From Symbiodinium kawagutii (lineage: Eukaryota > Sar > Dinophyceae > Suessiales > Symbiodiniaceae): a stretch of 64,000 nt of DNA. Made by a program: the position numbers and the translations under genes. Shown piece after piece: positions 19,928 through 30,089 of this stretch. Numbering within the stretch: the first letter of the stretch is position 1; each line of letters starts with the position of its first letter. Location: positions 562,794 through 626,793 of the forward strand of contig VSDK01012283.1 of the NCBI GenBank assembly GCA_009767595.1. Direction: 5' to 3'. The notes below the pieces were generated by a model. That model did not search any database. It saw only the letters and a program-made list of their open reading frames with translations, and had not been told where the DNA came from.

Positions 19928-20518
19928 CTGCAGCTAGCGATCAAGCTGAAGCATCTCAGAGCTAGCAGTTGAACGTATCTTGGCTAGACAGCTCTCAGCC
20001 AACAGCTATGGCATAGCCATGTAGCAAAGGTTGATTTGTTTTTTTGTCAAGTTTTACTTTTCTTGATCTATGTCACTCTGCGCCTATGCCAATATTGATG
20101 CACATGCAAGTCCATCATTCATTTTTCACCCTGGTGCTAGTACTACGCATTTTTAGGTACTTTGTGCTACGTTGCAGCCAAAACTGTATTGCACCTACTC
20201 ACGGACTACAATATGCACATGTCTGCTACAGTTACTACAGCTTCATCCTAATCCAAGCGGTACGGCAACGGCGCCAGTCCGCGGCACCGAAACGAGACGA
20301 AACGAGGCTCCCCGCTTGTTCTTGCATAAAAACGAGGAAGCAACTCCTCAGCACAGTGGAACAGCACAAGCACTACAATGGTTGGAAAATATGGAGAGGC
20401 TTGTGACCACCGCGGCCACCTGTCAGCTGAAAGGGCGTCTAGGGATCCAGCTCTGGACCCTCCTCGATTAACTCGAAGCCTGCAAGCCCCACAGAGTGCA
20501 ATGTGCAATCATCAGGAG

Positions 20519-20521
20519 ATG

Positions 20522-20594
<73 letters not shown>

Positions 20595-20595
20595 C
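20519..20595. repeat. (ACA)n microsatellite
   Basis: About 25 nearly perfect ACA triplets; frames through it give poly-Thr or poly-Cys. Confidence 0.97.
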
Positions 20596-20641
20596 GGTAG
20601 GCTGGTGAGCCATGGTAGCCCGTGCTAGGTTCATGGTAGAC

Positions 20642-20738
20642 CTTTGCCAGCCGCCAAGTGACCCATTTCTTCCAGGAATTGTTGCGCATCATCGTTGGAG
20701 CCCAAGTTGTCTCTGAACCTGGTTGATGTGGGCCATCA
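20642..20738 (-). CDS. Candidate internal exon, Trp-rich
   Basis: After CATGCTTGCAG the frame encodes DGPHQPGSETTWAPTMMRNN then SWKKWVTWRLAK to the donor AAAG|GTCTAC. A second frame (MAHINQVQRQLGLQR then stop) is coiled-coil-like and cannot be excluded. Confidence 0.4.
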
Positions 20739-21017
20739 CTGCAAGCATGGCAGTAGTGAAAGTCAGCGCCAGGAGTTGACTGTGCTTCACCATCATTCAC
20801 CATCATTCACCCTTTCAAGTACTGGGATGGCACATGATGGCACCATGAGACACCGACTAGAAAAAGCAGGGATTGAAACCACCGCCTGATGGTGATGATG
20901 ATGGTGATAAGAATGGCACCCAGTGAGGTGGCGTAGCTGAGGCTGAAGCTCATCATCAACCAAGTTCAGGCTGCGAAAGGAAAAGTCTTCGGGATCTTCC
21001 GAGATTCTCCTCAAGAC

Positions 21018-21240
21018 CTAGTGCCGCCCATGTGTGCTTGAGTGCATCCCCTCCTGCAATCTGATTCTTTCCGTTGACTCTTAAACCATGTTCACTCTTA
21101 CCAAAAATGGCCCAAAACATCTTCGCAACCAACATTGGAAGAATGTCAACGTGGCCGTTTTCACTGTACCAAGGCACCCGTTCAAGCCTCTGTAGGACTT
21201 CGATGTCCTCACCCAAAAGACACCAAGGTGCACGGACTTC
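21018..21240 (-). CDS. Exon of unknown protein
   Basis: The exon opens after GATCTAG and reads EVRAPWCLLGEDIEVLQRLE then RVPWYSENGHVDILPMLVAK and MFWAIFGKSEHGLRVNGKNQ, ending at CACTAG|GTCTTG; if that donor is skipped the frame runs to 20956. Composition is balanced and protein-like, and the antisense frames are poorer. I do not recognise the family. Confidence 0.55.
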
Positions 21241-21283
21241 CTAGATCTTCACTGATGGAAAACAAATTGAAGATACTACTTCT

Positions 21284-21433
21284 TCAAACTGGACACCAAT
21301 TGGATTCCAGTGGATTTTTTTTGTTGCCCCAAGGCTCGGAGTATGTGAAACACCCAGATATGTCCCTGATATCCGTGGGGATGACCAGGGCATCCGTGGA
21401 TTCTTGTGGCAGTTGCAGCTCTTGTTCAATGTC
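21284..21433 (-). CDS. Candidate exon, acidic, unknown protein
   Basis: Opens after GATGAGTAG and reads DIEQELQLPQESTDALVIPT then DIRDISGCFTYSEPWGNKKN to a TGA stop; a donor CAATTG|GTGTCC near the end may end it earlier. It lies only seven bases from the candidate exon 21441-21517 in another frame, which is odd and may mean a frameshift in the assembly. Confidence 0.4.
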   Translation of the reverse strand, partial: DIEQELQLPQESTDALVIPTDIRDISGCFTYSEPWGNKKNPLESNWCPV

Positions 21434-21440
21434 CTACTCA

Positions 21441-21517
21441 TCAGCTGAGAATTCCAAACGTCTGGTCCTCGATCTTGTCCACCAACGAGTCGGAAGAGCA
21501 GATCTCCCCTTCGTAGC
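21441..21517 (-). CDS. Candidate exon, acidic, unknown protein
   Basis: After a good acceptor (TTTTCTTCTAG) the frame encodes YEGEICSSDSLVDKIEDQTF then GILS and stops at TGA. Confidence 0.4.
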
Positions 21518-22110
21518 CTAGAAGAAAATAACCTGGAAAGCACAGAACGGTGTGCAGAGCCGTGGTAAGGTGGATAGCTGTTGGGCATCCGCCTTTTCAT
21601 GAATGTATGACAATGATGTGTGTTTGTTATTGCTTATTTTTTCATTCTGTAATTTTTGAAACAATTTTAACTACATGTATATTTGATGATATTTATACAT
21701 ATACATCCTTGTGTTTCTCTCTAGTCCGCAACAAGAAAATTCTTCCATCAGGCCAACCATTCTTGATCATTGCTAGCGGCTGCTAGCGAGTAATCATTCA
21801 CCACCATTTAGCAAACATTATTCACCACCTGTTGATATCATTACCAGCTATCAGCCATTCAATACCTACAAATGATTCTGGTTGACATTTGTCAATCAAT
21901 TAATGAATCTATATATGCATGTAAAGCTATATATAGATATGTAAATATAAATATATATATATATATATTTCTGTAGATATCGGTATCAAAAATAGAGAGA
22001 GGGATGTTAAAAACATGAATGCATATATATATATATATATATATACATATATACATATATACATTATATCATATTTTACATTGTTTTAGATATTTAAATA
22101 TGTATACATA
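21518..22110. other. Intergenic, AT-rich with TA microsatellites
   Basis: TA-rich runs at about 21948-21968 and 22023-22065; no exon supported. Confidence 0.6.
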
Positions 22111-22144
22111 TGAAAAAATCGAAATATAATACAGTGGATGAACA

Positions 22145-22354
22145 ATGGCGAGCTTCCAATCCTTCACCCCACCACTGCAACTCACCACTCGCAGCGCAGC
22201 GCCGCGCCCAGCGTACCGAGTTCAATCTTTCGAACCTGGCGCCGGATCTCACGCCTGGCAGCTGCTGGGGGAGCCTCTCCCGGTCACCCCATGGGTCAAG
22301 CTGGTCACAAGTCTGAAGCAAACGTTGAACAAACCCATGGCGATAGCATTCTGA
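22145..22354 (+). CDS. Candidate short gene or first exon, plus strand
   Basis: An ATG frame of 69 codons begins MASFQSFTPPLQLTTRSAAP then RPAYRVQSF, which looks like a Ser/Thr/Arg-rich targeting presequence, and ends at TGA. The minus strand is also open here (Arg/Leu/Gln-rich), so direction is uncertain. Confidence 0.3.
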   Translation: MASFQSFTPPLQLTTRSAAPRPAYRVQSFEPGAGSHAWQLLGEPLPVTPWVKLVTSLKQTLNKPMAIAF

Positions 22355-22900
22355 ACCCATCTGGTTTGCTAACCATACTGCTTACTGGTTAGCAATATCA
22401 AGCCATGCGTCAACCTATCTGCCTAGTAACCATGGCTACCAGTATTAAGCCGCCATTACGCTGTCTGGAGTACTCTGCCAAGTCTCATCGAAATCAATCA
22501 GTGGATCGAGTGGATGCGCCATCCGATGCCACGCGTCACCATTCTTCACCATGACGAATCTACGATTTTCGCCCACTTAGCTCCTGGCCTCGCTTCTCCC
22601 CGTAATCTTTTGATTAGTTTCAACTAGCATCGCTATCATCAATCACAACGAATCATCAACCATCAACCACTAGTCATCAATCATCAACCCTCAACAGTTT
22701 CAACCAGCAGCAAGAGGGAGTTACCAAACTCAAGGCCCGGTTCACGCCCCTAACCGCTCCTGCCTCGCCCCCGCAACCAACCAAGTGCCAGCTCCCGACC
22801 GCTGAGTGCCCCGGACTCGTAGCCGGGATTGCGCCCACGCACGGTGATCTGAGTCAGCTGCTGCAAGTCCTGGAGCCCGCTGATTGCGCCCCTGGCACTC
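22355..22900. other. Intergenic, nothing firm
   Basis: ATCAATCATCAACC words repeat at about 22640-22700; no exon was supported. Confidence 0.45.
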
Positions 22901-22907
22901 AGAAAAT

Positions 22908-23130
22908 CATGGGAAAACCCCGGGAAAACCATGGGACATCCGGGGAAAACCATGGGAAAACCATGAGAAATCATTGGAAAACCATGGGACATCCGGGGAA
23001 AACCATGGGAAAACCATGGGAAAACCATGAGAAATCATTGGAAAACCATGGGACATCCGGGGAAAACCATGGGAAAACCATGGGAAAACCATGAGAAATC
23101 ATTGGAAAACCATGGGAAGACCATTGGAAA
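22908..23130. repeat. Composite minisatellite (GGGAAAACCAT)
   Basis: A 10-11-bp unit GGGAAAACCAT is arranged in higher-order blocks containing GGGACATCCGGGG, seen at about 22933, 22987 and 23051 (spacing 54 and 64). The ten-base difference is one extra unit. Open frames on both strands here are repeat products. Confidence 0.93.
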
Positions 23131-23801
23131 ACTGAACCCTCATTATCCATGGCTTTGGATCGCTGGATGGTCAATGGTCAATTGAATGATTAATGTATCT
23201 ATTAAGCACTGACAATCCAGGTCTGAACCAGCGATTGACCATAAGTTCAGCATCATCTATCCATCAGAAACCACCATTTACCATCATCATTTGACCGGCC
23301 TTTAACCATCACCCACCAGCACAAACCATCAAATTAACCGCCGCGAACCATCATTGACCATCATTGTCTAACATTAAGATCCATTATGAACCAGTAAGCA
23401 TATTAATCAACCGCCATCAGCCACCATCACCAGTAACAATCATTGACCATTATATATATATAACAGTCATCAACATCCATCATCATGATCCACATTCACA
23501 AATCGCTCTCGACATCCATTGATGGTGTTTTCGTTGTAGAACATCATCCCACTTATCCCACAGTTTATCATCTGAGGGGCTGCATGTGATGGTGAAGCAG
23601 CGCTCCCATGGGCTTTCCATTGAGTTTTGAAGTCACCCATGGACCTGAACCGAGAAAATCGCTGAGGCTCAAGCCATGCGAAAGGTTCCGAAAGGTGGGA
23701 TTTCCAGCTCAATGCCTGGGTGCTGTGGCCATACAAATCTACTGCGCACCTGATTTTTGCGCCCGGAATGGATACACACATATTACCGATCACTAACCAG
23801 G
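23131..23801. other. Intergenic, nothing firm
   Basis: ACCATCA-type words are frequent (23240-23420) with a TA run near 23453. A minus-strand frame at 23540-23790 is open but has no convincing borders. Confidence 0.45.
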
Positions 23802-23867
23802 CTGTTTTCCCTATAAACTTATTGGTTACTATCCCCCCTTATTGGTTGGTCAATATTGACCCATAGC
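23802..23867 (-). mobile_element. Introner-like element, family B, short copy
   Basis: On the minus strand it begins ATG|GCTATGGGTCAATATT and ends GGGAAAACAG|CC, so GC...AG over 66 bases. It shares TTATTGGTTGGT and ATCCCCC words with copies at 25219 and 46251 but lacks the second full inverted-repeat end. Confidence 0.45.
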
Positions 23868-25218
23868 CATATTGCTCTCTGTCTACAATGCATGCCACCA
23901 GCAAATACATGCATGTTCTATACATGCCATTGTATGCACAACACGGTGCACAAATCCATGTCATTCCATGTCCCGATCCTAATTTAGCTGCACGCATGCA
24001 AAAGCGCGTGCAGACATGCTGCATGCTGCATTACATTGCATTACCATTGCCATGACACACTGACACACCAGCACATGCGAGCACATACAAATACATACTC
24101 TCACAGTACATAGCACGACTCCAGATCACACGAGAGCAGATTAGAGGACATTCCACCACATCACATTGCATTGCATCACATTATGCCACGTACCTGAAAT
24201 GCATATGATACGCACAACTCTTCATAGTTCAACTGGCAAAAGTTTGCCTCAAATAAATAACAACTTGGCATCCCTATGCCACGTCTACATGCAAAAATGC
24301 CCAGATGCTGTACTCCTCATGTGTTTGCACATCCCCAACTTGATGATCCCCAGCCGGCGCTACACGGTGATTCTAAGGATGGAGCTTCGTTCGCGGCGTT
24401 GGTAAGCCTCAATCCAGCTGACTCAGTCTGCTTGAAGGGAGTGGTGAACCAACACGTTTTGTCATGTAAAAATCCGGGTGGTCATGGCTGGTCTGCTTTT
24501 GGCATGGCTAGGTGCAGGCCGCACTTGGCTTCTGGTCCTTGAGTGAGAAAATATATGATTTCTTGTTGGATATATTGATGGTCAAACAGTTGCTTTATTG
24601 AAGGAATCACCTTCCATAACTATTAGCCATCAGTAGAAACCAAGCGCAACCATCAATACAAAAGAGTGGTTTGATTGAAGAATAACGAGTAGCCAACATA
24701 CATTAGCCGCCAACAACCATCGAGAACCAACCCATGGCTTTCTCATGCTTGATCCATTGCCCCCACCTTCCTTCTCAACAGCCAGCTCCCCCAGGTATCC
24801 ATACATGAACCATTTTAGACATACAAGTATATGTATGTATGTACACCTACGCGAAAGAGAAACAGAGAGAGAGAGAGAGCGGGAAAATCTACACGCCTTA
24901 TCTGAGTGTGTTGCGTGGTGTGCGTGTCTCCACTTGCATCCGAGAGTCTGCTTCCATCTGGGCCTGGAACACACGAGCAAACACGAAGCCTTCAGAAATC
25001 TAAAATGAACCGATAATGAACCCCGACTAAAACGCAGTTCCACGACTTCCGAATCCATGTTATGGGCACCCCAGCTCTGCCTTCCGTTGGCCTGTCTACG
25101 TGTTTCAATGTGGTACCAAACTCCAGGATTCAAATACAGCCATAGCATACATATATTCATATATATATATATATATAATATTCATGGTGATGGCTCCATC
25201 CCAAATAGTAAATACATG
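23868..25218. other. Intergenic, nothing firm
   Basis: CACATTGCAT-type words at 24025-24180, a short GAGA run near 24860 and a TA run near 25158. No exon with borders was found. Confidence 0.45.
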
Positions 25219-25314
25219 GCAGTGGGTCAAAAAAAACCCTATCATGAAGCATTGTTTTCCATATTATTGTTGGTTATTACCCCCCACTATTGGTTGGTTA
25301 ATATTGACCCATAG
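25219..25314. mobile_element. Introner-like element, family B
   Basis: Inverted-repeat ends ATGGCAGTGGGTCAA and TTGACCCATAGCCA; on the plus strand the inner limits are GC...AG over 96 bases. Its middle (TTGTTGGTTATTACCCCCC) is very close to that of 46251-46359. On the minus strand its edge abuts the open frame at 25316-25579. Confidence 0.6.
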
Positions 25315-25315
25315 C

Positions 25316-25579
25316 CACATGTAAAATCATGTCATTAGCCACTTCTAATCCGCAAACCACCTCTCTGGACTCATTTTCGGGACCTGGCCTGCAGTTGCTC
25401 AGCAAATTCACGCCACGTGCCAGCATCATCCTTGGCCATGGATGCCATGGCAAGGACTTGCCCCGCCCTGGACCTACTCTGGAAACTGCCCTCAGTCTGT
25501 CAAGTGGTTCTTGGATCGGCTGCGTTCCCAACTGATAGGAATGACTTTCTACACTTGTCTTGGTCCTGTTCTTTTCTGG
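25316..25579 (-). CDS. Candidate exon next to a family-B element, two frames
   Basis: After GCTAGTTCAG one frame is open from 25579 to the element edge (PEKNRTKTSVESHSYQLGTQ ... EVANDMILHV). A second, more protein-like frame covers only part: VLAMASMAKDDAGTWREFAE then QLQ before a possible GC donor (CAG|GCCAGG). If the second frame is right, the exon does not reach the element. Confidence 0.4.
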
Positions 25580-26061
25580 CTGAACTAGCGCAAGCAACAA
25601 TATCCAAAAATACTCGCTTTCTCTCTGCTTGTTGATTTTAATGGTAGGTCAACAATAAGCTACCTTGAAGTATCTGCGGCAAATTGTCGCGGTGCCCACT
25701 AGGTAGAACATCAAGCGCATGATGCACGCCCTTTCCTTCCCCTTTGCTGAGCAGGGAGACCCATTGCCATCGTGCCAGCTCCGCCATCCGCGCCTTTCCG
25801 CACGGTAGAAATGATTGTCCGGATAGCCATCATGGACAACCCAGAATTGTACCTATCTACCATGATTATATACCCATCTATCTAATCTATCTCTCAATGG
25901 TTGTTGTCTACTACATCTCTGCTTTGTTCTGTATATAGCATGTCTTACCACATATCTGAATAGTTCTATATACATGTAAGTACACATGAAATAATACAAC
26001 ATGATCAACTAGCTACCTATAAATGAACAAATGTATACCTATCAATCAAAACAACGGATAG

Positions 26062-26176
26062 ATTCTGCGTGTGTACGCCTGACCTCGGACGCCTCTTCCA
26101 CAACCCGCGCACGCGCGTGCTGCCCGTGCTGCACTTGCCTCGTCGCCCAGCGCGACAGCAGAGCGGCCGAGCCACG
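26062..26176 (+). CDS. Candidate exon, GC-rich, plus strand
   Basis: A GC-rich block sits between an ACGGATAG acceptor and an ideal donor CCACG|GTGAGC. One frame reads FCVCTPDLGRLFHNPRTRVL then PVLHLPRRPARQQSGRAT. The frame choice is uncertain and the family unknown. Confidence 0.35.
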
Positions 26177-26400
26177 GTGAGCTGCCAGGACCTGGTCGGG
26201 CTCCAGGGGAGATGCTTGGCGCGGCCCAGGAGTGGCATGGGTGAACCCATGCTTAACCCATGGGAAATCATAAGAAAATCATGGGAAATCATAGATGTTA
26301 TAATGTTCATGGTCCATTTGCTCAGAAACACCGTTTTCCTGTGAGTTCTTTCGATGATCACCAGCGTCTGTGGGTTTCAGCAACCGCTTTCCGGGGCATA

Positions 26401-26540
26401 TTATGACACCAAAACTGGTTCCCAGAAGGCTGGTCCATCACCGGAGTAGCGCAGCTCTTTTTCTATGGAAAGGTGCTGCATGTCGCTGGGTGCTGGAAGC
26501 CACTCATAGGAAACCTGCCACAAGCTGAGGTTGGGCAAGG
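26401..26540 (-). CDS. C-terminal exon, unknown protein
   Basis: Opens after CACTTTTGTAG and reads LPNLSLWQVSYEWLPAPSDM then QHLSIEKELRYSGDGPAFWE and PVLVS before TAA. Composition is convincingly protein-like and the antisense frames are broken. It is likely the end of the gene that begins at 26762. Confidence 0.6.
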
Positions 26541-26633
26541 CTACAAAAGTGGCAGGTTAGAACATGGCACGTGGTAAACTGCCTCATTTGTGGTGCTTAC
26601 ATGTGCTTACACATCTGTTCCATACTCGTTCAC

Positions 26634-26762
26634 CCATCTGTGCGCGCACTTGGCCAGGACTGATGTATTCTTTGTTGGACTGCTGACAGCTTCACCGGGC
26701 GGCAGGGTCTCTTTTTTGCACCGAGGAATGCCATCAGCATCTTCCAACTCTTCTGGCCCCAT
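26634..26762 (-). CDS. First exon of a short minus-strand gene
   Basis: An ATG opens 43 codons, MGPEELEDADGIPRCKKETL then PPGEAVSSPTKNTSVLAKCA and HRW, to the donor TGG|GTGAAC. A stop lies in frame just upstream, so the ATG is the natural start. The phase does not join directly to 26401-26540, so a small exon may be missing between them. The product is unrecognised. Confidence 0.5.
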
Positions 26763-27123
26763 CAAGAGGGAACCACATCAGCCTCAGCATTGAGCTGCTG
26801 GCCCCCCAACTAAGGCCATGAGTCGAGACGATTGAACCACAAAATGGGGGCCTTGCGAGAATCGGGTCATGCGATATCATGCGTGTATGTGAGCCATGCC
26901 CCAATCTGGATGTGCAAGTGGCCATCCGCATGGAAAATGGGTGCAAGATGCTCAAGATTGTGCAAAGAGATTAAAAAAAAATCCAATGCCGTTCAGGAAC
27001 AAGATGGCAGAATTGGAAAGGAATAACAAAACATTAGAAAGGAAATTAATGCTATTAATCAGCTATAAACTCCAGTTGTATACAGTAGTTGCTGTGATTA
27101 GCAATAAAGAAATTACAGGATGT

Positions 27124-27217
27124 CTGGTTGGTGGTGTCAACCCCTATCAAAAATGTTTGAAACCAACCAGCTGTTTATAAATGAAAGGGAAAATAAAAGA
27201 TGTTTGAAACCACCAAC
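27124..27217 (-). mobile_element. Introner-like element, family A (GT...AG)
   Basis: Ends are near-perfect inverted repeats, CTGGTTGGTGGTGTCAA and TTTGAAACCACCAACCAG. Because both ends read CTGGTTGG outward, either strand gives GT...AG (94 bases on the minus strand). It directly follows the exon at 27218-27326. Confidence 0.65.
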
Positions 27218-27326
27218 CAGATGTTTTTCTCTTCAGTTGAAAAGCTTGCCACGCTGCACGAAAGCCTCTTGCTGGGGCTCACGCTTCCAACAGGTGCAGG
27301 ATCATCTTGAACCTCTTCAGCGACAC
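27218..27326 (-). CDS. Candidate exon ending at a family-A element
   Basis: After CAAGCGCAG the frame reads VAEEVQDDPAPVGSVSPSKR then LSCSVASFSTEEKNI and meets the element at TCTG|GTTGGTGG. Joining across the element creates TGA at the junction, so the protein would end there; alternatively a longer intron is removed. No family was recognised. Confidence 0.45.
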
Positions 27327-27419
27327 CTGCGCTTGAAACCCGGCATTGCCAACACATTTATTTGCATCCTGTGCTCATTAAGATTCAAGGCCCAACCCAC
27401 GTGGACTTGGACAAAACAT

Positions 27420-27475
27420 GCATACATATATATATATATTGTAAATATATATATATATATATAAATATATATATG
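27420..27475. repeat. (TA)n microsatellites
   Basis: Three TA runs separated by short spacers. Confidence 0.9.
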
Positions 27476-27659
27476 CACATATTATTAGTATCATTATTGG
27501 TTTCTACTGCTATAATTCCTATTGTCATCTTTATCAATTATTACCGTCATTCTTCATTGCTATTACCAGCATTATTATCATTATTGTCATTATTATGTGC
27601 ATGTACATATACATTCATACACCTAGGCATATGCGCATGCATATGCATAGTGGTCATAT

Positions 27660-27847
27660 GTATGCGTGTCCTCCAAGACTCAATCGGCCGCAAGGCCATC
27701 GAATCTTGTAGCTCTCAACCAACTCAGCCCCGCCTTCGCCCGCTGGGCCTGCTGCTGGGCCTGCAGTGTTCTCTTCCTGAGAGCTGGACAGCGAACAGGG
27801 CCCCCCCGTGTTGGTTGGCCACGTATCTGCGCCAAGAGTTGGAACAG
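27660..27847 (+). CDS. Candidate exon, plus strand
   Basis: The frame reads DSIGRKAIESCSSQPTQPRL then RPLGLLLGLQCSLPESW and ends WLATYLRQELEQ at an ideal donor CAG|GTGAGA. The left border is not clear. In phase it joins the exon at 28413, giving ELEQ-DLYSGNFHHRLV. Another plus frame and one minus frame are also open. Confidence 0.4.
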
Positions 27848-28099
27848 GTGAGAATTGATGTGTAAGGAAGCTTGGAAGTCAAACGTCCGACCTAAGGAAA
27901 GTTGCAGCAGGCAGCCTGTGAAATGTCAGAGCAGATCAAAGGTTTGTGCACGTGACTGGTAGGAATCACCCCTCAATGCCCTGTTTTTCCACCGTGCTCC
28001 GGTCGAAAAGGTAGGCTCGATAACGCGTGGGGTGCAGAGATAAACTGGGAGAGCATCGGCCTTGGGGGTTCGCGACGTTTTCGGATGCTGTTCTAGCGA

Positions 28100-28157
28100 C
28101 AGAGCAACATCATCACCTCATCCTCATCCTCACCATCGTCGTCGTCACCATCATCAT

Positions 28158-28209
<52 letters not shown>

Positions 28210-28252
28210 ATCATCATCACCATCACCCTCATCACCCTCATCACCCTCCTCC

Positions 28253-28292
<40 letters not shown>

Positions 28293-28385
28293 CGTCATCA
28301 TCCTCATAATCCTCATCATCCTCATCATCCTCATCATCCTCATCATCATCATCATCAACATCATCATCATTCACACCATCACCTC
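28100..28385. repeat. (ATC/CTC)n trinucleotide tract, about 285 bp
   Basis: Almost unbroken ATC triplets with CTC, CAC and CAG variants. It gives long spurious frames (poly-His, poly-Ile, poly-Asp, poly-Met) on both strands. It would sit in the intron between the plus-strand exons 27660-27847 and 28413. Confidence 0.95.
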
Positions 28386-28412
28386 GTCTCAACCGACCCT
28401 TTCTTCCTGTAG

Positions 28413-28722
28413 GATCTTTATTCTGGAAACTTCCATCACCGCCTGGTGCGGTATTGCTGGGATGAAGCGACAAGCTGGCCTTTGCTGGCAATATGAACAG
28501 CCTTCCCCAAAAGCCAACTCTCCTGCATCAAGGGCTGCTTCTCTTCAGCCTCAACAGGCAGAGGGGATGTCAGGGGCCTCCTGTGGCAAACCCCAGAGGA
28601 GAAAAAAATTACACCAGCATAGACCCCAGATAGCGGGCGCATTGCGCACAAGGACTTCCAGGGTGCGTACCATAAACCTGCGTTTTGAATTGCATGGTTT
28701 GTTTACAAAAATATATTCATAG
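28413..28722 (+). CDS. Candidate terminal exon, plus strand, two frames
   Basis: A strong acceptor (CCTTTCTTCCTGTAG) precedes the block. In phase with the upstream exon it reads DLYSGNFHHRLVRYCWDEAT then SWPLLAI and stops after 27 codons. Another frame stays open to 28722 (GIAGMKRQAGLCWQYEQPSP then KANSPASRAASLQPQQAEGM), Gln/Arg-rich, ending in TAG. Phase favours the short reading, length the long one. Confidence 0.45.
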
Positions 28723-28839
28723 ATCTTAGGTTGTGTATTTGTTCCACCCTGCACACTATTTTTCATAGATCGGAAAAACACAGGGGAGACAAAGGGGAGG
28801 CAAAGGGGAGACAAAGGCGAGACAAAGGCGAAACTCAGG

Positions 28840-29690
28840 GAGGCAGGCATGAGCAGCGGCAGAGCAGCAGCAAACAAAGCGTCGATCTAGCGCCACAAGG
28901 GAGACAAAGCAAAGACAAAGGGGAGACAAAGGGGAGACAAAGGGGAGACAAAGGGAGACAAGCATGAGCAGCGGCAGAGCAGCGGCAAAGAAAGCGCCGA
29001 TCCAGAGCCACAAGGGAGACAAAGGAAAGACAAAGGGGAGACAAAGGGAGACAAGCATGAGCAGCGGCAGAGCAGCGGCAAAGAAAGCGCCGATCCAGAG
29101 CCACAAGGGAGACAAAGGAAAGACAAAGGGGAGACAAAGGGAGACAAGCATGAGCAGCGGCAAAGCAGCGGCACAGTAGCGGCTAAGAAAGCGCCAATCC
29201 AGAGCCACAAGGGAGACAAACGGAGACAAAGGGAGACAAAGGGAGACAAGCATGAGCAGCGGCAGAGCAGCGGCAAACAAAGCGCCGATCCAGAGCCACA
29301 AGGGAGACAAAGGGAGACAAAGGGAGACAAAGGGAGACAAAGGGAGACAAAGGGAGACAAAGGGAGACAAAGGGAGACAAAGGGAGACAAGCATGAGCAG
29401 CGGCAGGGCAGCGGCAAACAAAGCGCCGATCCAGAGCCACAAGGGAGACAAAGGGAGACAAAGGGAGACAAAGGGAGACAAAGGGAGACAAAGGGAGACA
29501 AAGGGAGACAAAGGGAGACAAGCATGAGCAGCGGCAGCGCAGCGGCAAACAAAGCTCCGATCCAGAGCCACAAGAGAGACAAAGCAAAGACAAAGGGGAG
29601 ACAAAGGGAAGAGAAAGGGGAGACAAAGGGAAGACAAAGGGGAGACAAAGGGAGACAAGCATGAGCAGCGGCAAAGCAGCGGCAAACAAA
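28840..29690. repeat. Composite (nested) minisatellite
   Basis: Eight copies of a roughly 52-bp core starting GCATGAGCAGCGGCAGAGCA and ending GATCCAGAGCCACAA alternate with variable runs of the 10-bp unit GGGAGACAAA (three to about ten copies). All three minus frames stay open for 168-309 codons (Leu/Ser/Cys/Pro repeats) and parts of the plus strand too; I regard these as repeat products. Confidence 0.95.
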
Positions 29691-29895
29691 AGCGCCGATT
29701 CGCGGCCCTACCATAGAGAAGTAAGAACCCCTTATAGCTTGTCAGCTATCTGGGGAAAAAGGCCCCACTCACTATGGCATGGCACACTTTGGCTCCCTGC
29801 CAACAGCAACACATAGAAGTCCCTCAACTGCGGATCAGGGCGTTCCGGGCGTTCCCTTGGAGGCAACAAATCCCTGCAGCCCAGCTGAGCCTCGC

Positions 29896-29982
29896 CTTGG
29901 TGTCGTTGGACATGCGCTTGGCCAGCAGCAGCTGGTAGACCGCCGCGCAGGCGAAGAGGCAAATCCCCAAGGCCACCATCAC
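29896..29982 (-). CDS. Exon with a membrane helix, unknown protein
   Basis: Between the acceptor GATTCCCAG and a GC donor AAG|GCGAGG lie 29 codons in phase 0: VMVALGICLFACAAVYQLLL then AKRMSNDTK. It is a transmembrane helix followed by a basic loop. The wider frame is open from 30078 to 29824, so borders are provisional. Confidence 0.5.
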
Positions 29983-30089
29983 CTGGGAATCCCAGGTCTC
30001 AGTGAATCTGAAACTTCCTGCCCCCCAGGAGTGATGAGAAAATCGACCTGGGAAAAATGGGAAAATCAGAAAATCCATTAGAAACCCGA

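Noticed and set aside
20468..20806. Poly-Cys minus frame
   Set aside because: Product of the ACA microsatellite; only the 20642-20738 part may be an exon.
28027..28722. 231-codon plus-strand frame rich in Ile
   Set aside because: Most of it is the ATC tract; only the part after the acceptor at 28412 is plausible.
28756..29714. Minus-strand frames of 309, 275 and 168 codons
   Set aside because: All three frames are open at once because of the nested minisatellite; no start context or family match.
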